Below are positions 31,037-33,670 of a DNA stretch of 33,670 bases, one piece after another. The position numbers were made by a program, and so were the translations under genes. Position 1 is the stretch's first letter, and every line of letters begins with the position of its first letter. The notes under the pieces were generated by a model that did not search any database, was not told the origin of the DNA, and was given only the letters and a program-made list of their open reading frames with translations. Source of the stretch: an uncultured Acidimicrobiales bacterium (GTDB lineage Bacteria; Actinomycetota; Acidimicrobiia; Acidimicrobiales; AC-14); the NCBI GenBank assembly GCA_902805665.1, contig CADCTB010000019.1, positions 1 to 33,670 of the forward strand, written 5' to 3'.

Positions 31037-32107
31037 TCACCCGGCGGCGATGAACTCCTCGACCTTCCGCTGGCAGACGTCGTCGTGGTACTGCTCCGGC
31101 GGCGACTTCATGAACCAGGCCGACGGGCCGAGGAGCGGGCCGCCGATGCCGCGGTCCAGGGCCAGGCGGGCGCAGCGCACGGCGTCGATGATCACGCCCG
31201 CCGAGTTCGGCGAGTCCCAGACCTCGAGCTTCAGCTCGACGTTCAGGGGCACGTCGCCGAAGTTGCGCCCCTCCAGGCGGATGTAGGCCCACTTGCGGTC
31301 CTCCAGCCACGGCACGTGGTCGCTGGGGCCGATGTGGACGTCGTCGGCGGCGATGCCGTTCTCCACCTGGCTGGTGACCGACTGGGTCTTGGAGACCTTC
31401 TTGGACTCCAGGCGCTCACGTTCGAGCATGTTCTTGAAGTCCATGTTCCCGCCCACGTTGAGCTGGTACGTGCGGTCGAGGACCAGGCCGCGGTCCTCGA
31501 ACAGGCGGGCCAGCATGCGGTGGACGATGGTGGCGCCCACCTGGCTCTTGATGTCGTCGCCGATGATCGGGATGTTGGCCTCGGTGAACTTCGCCGCCCA
31601 CTCCGGGTCGGAGGCGATGAACACGGGGATGGCGTTGACGAAGGCCACGCCGGCCTCCAGGCAGGCGGTGGCGTAGTGCTTCTGGGCCAGCTCTGATCCC
31701 ACCGGCAGGTAGGAGACGAGCACCTGGGCGCCCGACTCCCGAAGGGCCTGGGCCACGTCGACCGGGTCGTCGAGGCTCTCCTCGACCGTCTGGCGGTAGT
31801 ACTTGCCCAGCCCGTCGAGCGTGGGCCCCCGCTGCACGGTGACGCCCAGCTCGCCGACCGCGGCGAAGCGCACGGTGTTGTTCTGGCCGGAGAAGATGGC
31901 CTTGCCGATGTCGAGGCCGACCTTGGCCGCGTCGACGTCGAAGGCGGCGACCACCTCGACGTCACGCACGTGGTAGCCGCCCAGCACGACGTGCATCAGC
32001 CCCGGGACCGCGTCGGCCGGGTCGGCGTCGCGGTAGTAGGTGAGGCCCTGGACCAGCGAGCTGGCGCAGTTTCCGACGCCGGCGATGGCGAGGCGAATGG
32101 GGGTCAT
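31037..32107 (-). CDS. ino1: inositol-3-phosphate synthase
   Basis: A 356-residue enzyme converting glucose 6-phosphate to 1L-myo-inositol 3-phosphate using NAD, the entry to phosphatidylinositol, mycothiol and related actinobacterial compounds. The NAD-binding start is [19 protein letters not shown]. Further family blocks are [77 protein letters not shown] and [20 protein letters not shown]. The length and motifs match the actinobacterial form (Rv0046c). The ATG at 32107 overlaps the PadR gene's stop in ATGA. It is therefore expressed with PadR and probably regulated by it. Confidence 0.95.
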   Translation of the reverse strand: MTPIRLAIAGVGNCASSLVQGLTYYRDADPADAVPGLMHVVLGGYHVRDVEVVAAFDVDAAKVGLDIGKAIFSGQNNTVRFAAVGELGVTVQRGPTLDGLGKYYRQTVEESLDDPVDVAQALRESGAQVLVSYLPVGSELAQKHYATACLEAGVAFVNAIPVFIASDPEWAAKFTEANIPIIGDDIKSQVGATIVHRMLARLFEDRGLVLDRTYQLNVGGNMDFKNMLERERLESKKVSKTQSVTSQVENGIAADDVHIGPSDHVPWLEDRKWAYIRLEGRNFGDVPLNVELKLEVWDSPNSAGVIIDAVRCARLALDRGIGGPLLGPSAWFMKSPPEQYHDDVCQRKVEEFIAAG

Positions 32108-32730
32108 GAGGGTTGTCCTCCCTTGCGTTCGAGGGCGATCAGGCGGTCGAGCCACGAGATGTCGGCCTCGGTGGTCTCGGTCCCGTGGTCGACCAGCGAC
32201 TGGGTGTACAGGTCCATGCGTTCCTTGCGGCTGCGGTGGTTGGTTCGGGCTCTGGCCAGGCGCTCCACCAGAAGGGCCCGGCGCTGCTCGAAGAGCCCGA
32301 GCCGCCGCTCGGGCGGCAGGTAGCGGCAGAAGGCCAGCTTGAGATTGAAGGCGCGGTCGTCGTCGACGCTCGTGGAGTCGGCCTCGAGCAGCTCCTCGAA
32401 GAGCTGGCTGCCCCGCTCGGTGAGGGCGTAGACCTTGCGGGTCCGCGACGGGCGGGCCGGGCGGGCGGTCGAGCGCCGGGCCCGGAAGGCGGCGGCCTCC
32501 CCGGCGATCGAACCGGTCATCGGCACGACCGGCGCGGGCAGGACCGGCTCGGCGGGCTCGACGGTGACGGCCCGCACCGCCCCGGCCGCCTCCAGGCGGG
32601 CGAGTGCCGGGTACAGCGAGCCGAACGAGACGCTGGAGAACGCGCCGAGGGCGTCGGTGAGCCGCTTCTTCAGCTCGTAGCCGTGGAGCTCCTGCTCCTT
32701 CAGCAATCCCAGGATGGCGAGTTCCAGCAC
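32104..32730 (-). CDS. PadR family transcriptional regulator
   Basis: A 208-residue regulator. The winged helix begins at once: [20 protein letters not shown], then [18 protein letters not shown] and, after an insertion, [18 protein letters not shown]. The insertion (about residues 60-95, rich in Pro, Ala and Arg) inside the wing is longer than in most PadR proteins. The C-terminal helical part ([40 protein letters not shown]) is a Vir_act_alpha_C-like dimerisation region. The GTG at 32730 fits the family start. The palindromes 33-53 bases upstream are the likely operator. Coupling to ino1 and the position match Rv0047c. It is most simply read as an autoregulated repressor of inositol synthesis; that role is inferred. 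Confidence 0.9.
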   Translation of the reverse strand: MLELAILGLLKEQELHGYELKKRLTDALGAFSSVSFGSLYPALARLEAAGAVRAVTVEPAEPVLPAPVVPMTGSIAGEAAAFRARRSTARPARPSRTRKVYALTERGSQLFEELLEADSTSVDDDRAFNLKLAFCRYLPPERRLGLFEQRRALLVERLARARTNHRSRKERMDLYTQSLVDHGTETTEADISWLDRLIALERKGGQPS

Positions 32731-32762
32731 GTGCGGCCTTCGGTCGAAGCTGACGAACCGAC

Positions 32763-32783
32763 ATATCGGTTCGATATATCGAA
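32763..32783. promoter_or_regulatory. overlapping palindromes, probable PadR operator
   Basis: TTCGATATATCGAA (32770-32783) is a perfect 14-bp palindrome. It overlaps a second one, ATATCG-GTT-CGATAT (32763-32777). The stretch is strikingly AT-rich for this genome. It sits 33 bases upstream of the PadR start and between that gene and the divergent DUF5318 gene. It is the expected place for autoregulation of the PadR-ino1 operon. Confidence 0.65.
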
Positions 32784-32847
32784 ACCAGTATGCGGGACGG
32801 GACGGCCGTTCGCAAGCCACCGGTCGCCGGGCGCGGAAAACCAGCGC

Positions 32848-32853
32848 TACCCT
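32848..32853 (+). promoter_or_regulatory. -10 element of the DUF5318 gene
   Basis: TACCCT lies six bases before the GTG at 32860 with no ribosome binding site between, a clear leaderless arrangement. Confidence 0.5.
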
Positions 32854-32859
32854 CAAGGC

Positions 32860-33279
32860 GTGAGCTTCGGGCCGCAGTCGTTGCAGGCACGGGGGGTCGG
32901 CCAGACGGCCCGCCCGGGAGAGGTCGACTACCGCCTCGTCCGCCGCCATGCGATCGACGAGTTCCGGCGGGGCCGGCTCAGCCGGCTCGACGTCTGCGAC
33001 GCCCACCCCGAGCTCCTCCGCGCCGCCCGCAACGTCGGAGAGGCCCGCAGCGAGGACTGCCCCATCTGCGACGAGCCGTGCCTGACCCTGGTCTCCTTCG
33101 CCTTCGGCGCCCGCCTGCCGGCCCATGGCCGCTGCATCACCACCCGCAAGGAGCTGACCCAGCTCAAGCGCAGCGACCAGGAGTCGACCTGCTACGTCGT
33201 CGAGGTGTGCACGGCCTGTGCCTGGAACCAGCTGGTCCGCAGCTTCCGGCTGGGCCGCAGCCAGGCGCCCTCCACCTGA
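32860..33279 (+). CDS. DUF5318 family zinc-ribbon protein
   Basis: A 139-residue protein resembling Rv0049. After [20 protein letters not shown] and [18 protein letters not shown] it has paired cysteines, CPICDEPCL and [17 protein letters not shown], which look like a split zinc ribbon. Between them are [15 protein letters not shown] and the hydrophilic [12 protein letters not shown]. The role is unknown. Its constant place upstream of the class A penicillin-binding protein gene in actinobacteria hints at a link to cell-wall growth or DNA-proximal functions. The GTG at 32860 ([12 protein letters not shown]) is supported by the -10 element. The PBP gene starts 53 bases after its stop. Confidence 0.88.
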   Translation: MSFGPQSLQARGVGQTARPGEVDYRLVRRHAIDEFRRGRLSRLDVCDAHPELLRAARNVGEARSEDCPICDEPCLTLVSFAFGARLPAHGRCITTRKELTQLKRSDQESTCYVVEVCTACAWNQLVRSFRLGRSQAPST

Positions 33280-33317
33280 ACGCAGGACCGAACCCTGGCC
33301 GGGAGGCCACCACCCTG

Positions 33318-33323
33318 TAGGCT
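33318..33323 (+). promoter_or_regulatory. -10 element of the penicillin-binding protein gene
   Basis: TAGGCT lies nine bases before the GTG at 33333. A small hairpin, TGGCC/GGCCA (33296-33309), precedes it and may separate this transcript from DUF5318. Confidence 0.35.
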
Positions 33324-33332
33324 GCACCCGTC

Positions 33333-33670
33333 GTGCGCCGCAGCAGTCAGGGGCTCCTCGAACCCCTCCCGCCCGTAGCCGTCGTCCGCCAGCCCGTCCG
33401 TGGGCCTGTTGGGCGGCGTAGCTGGTTCTGGCGGTACCGCCGCGTGTGGTTCCTCGCCGGGATCCTGCTCTTCACCGCCCTCGCGGGTGCCGCGTGGGTG
33501 CTGACCCAGATCCCGCTGCCTCCCGAGGCGCCCCAGGCCCAGACCACCGTCCTCTACGACGCCACCGGCCACCAACTGGCCACCCTCCAGGGCGTGGAGA
33601 ACCGGTTCCCGGTCGCCATCAAAGACGTCCCTCCCGTGGTGACGGCCGCGGTCGTCGCCGCCGAGGACCG
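33333..33670 (+). CDS. class A penicillin-binding protein, N-terminal part (runs off window)
   Basis: The forward strand reads openly from the GTG at 33333 to the window end, 112 codons. A basic cytoplasmic start (GRRSWFWRYRRVWF) is followed by a membrane helix (LAGILLFTALAGAAWVL). A short external stretch with TTVLYDATGHQLATLQGVEN leads into the start of the transglycosylase domain, DVPPVVTAAVVAAEDR, whose glutamate in AAEDR is the family's first catalytic residue. It polymerises and cross-links peptidoglycan at the outer membrane face. The position after DUF5318 matches ponA1 (Rv0050), but I withhold the symbol because only the N-terminus is visible. Confidence 0.88.
   Translation, partial: MRRSSQGLLEPLPPVAVVRQPVRGPVGRRSWFWRYRRVWFLAGILLFTALAGAAWVLTQIPLPPEAPQAQTTVLYDATGHQLATLQGVENRFPVAIKDVPPVVTAAVVAAED

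Overview
The window reads as chromosomal DNA of a high-GC actinobacterium, probably of the Acidimicrobiia or a neighbouring deep lineage. The evidence is roughly 70% GC, actinobacterial families (DUF6049, DUF5318, DUF6766, a SigM/anti-sigma/thioredoxin locus), many GTG starts and many genes with no ribosome binding site. Two blocks resemble loci that flank the replication origin in Mycobacterium tuberculosis. Positions 3220-13419 (trxA, trxB, anti-sigma, sigM, kinase, DUF6049, pcnA) match Rv3914 to Rv3907c in order and orientation. Positions 31037-33670 (ino1, PadR, DUF5318, penicillin-binding protein) match Rv0046c to Rv0050. No dnaA, dnaN, parA, parB or rnpA lies between them, so the origin-proximal order has been rearranged.

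Layout. 1-2550 is a decayed island. It holds the 5' part of a DUF5990 gene and a homocysteine S-methyltransferase pseudogene, which is frameshifted and split by an IS110-family element whose transposase is also frameshifted. The left non-coding end of that element folds into consecutive stem-loops like a bridge RNA. Further inverted repeats follow. 2552-13419 holds a duplicated DUF6766 membrane protein, thioredoxin and thioredoxin reductase, two small membrane proteins, the SigM-type ECF sigma factor with its zinc-finger anti-sigma factor, an apparently active PknB-like kinase, DegV, DUF6049, a GNAT protein and the divergent CCA-adding enzyme. The MurJ flippase expected between DUF6049 and sigM is absent.

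13506-25355 is regulatory and accessory. It contains a NarL-type two-component pair, a LuxR regulator divergent from a small ABM-like protein, a MacB/FtsX-type ABC exporter, a CooC/MinD-like ATPase, a beta-lactamase-fold serine hydrolase behind a structured leader, a STAS-like protein, a SigG-like ECF factor with a SnoaL-like tail, a zinc-ribbon protein and a group 2 sigma-70 factor. 25369-29989 is an overlapping reverse-strand operon of a SNF2 helicase, a 109-residue protein and a second thioredoxin-reductase-like flavoprotein. 30226-33670 holds a methyltransferase, the PadR-ino1 operon with a palindromic operator, DUF5318 and the start of a class A PBP.

The main signals beyond the genes are: an IS110 bridge-RNA candidate; a TANNNT -10 hexamer 5-9 bases before many start codons, implying widespread leaderless transcription; two such hexamers overlapping head to head at 4930-4939 as a bidirectional promoter; a 16-bp perfect hairpin inside the ATPase gene; and a leader ORF with mutually overlapping hairpins, one of which hides the serine hydrolase ribosome binding site. 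No CRISPR array, tRNA or rRNA gene was seen.
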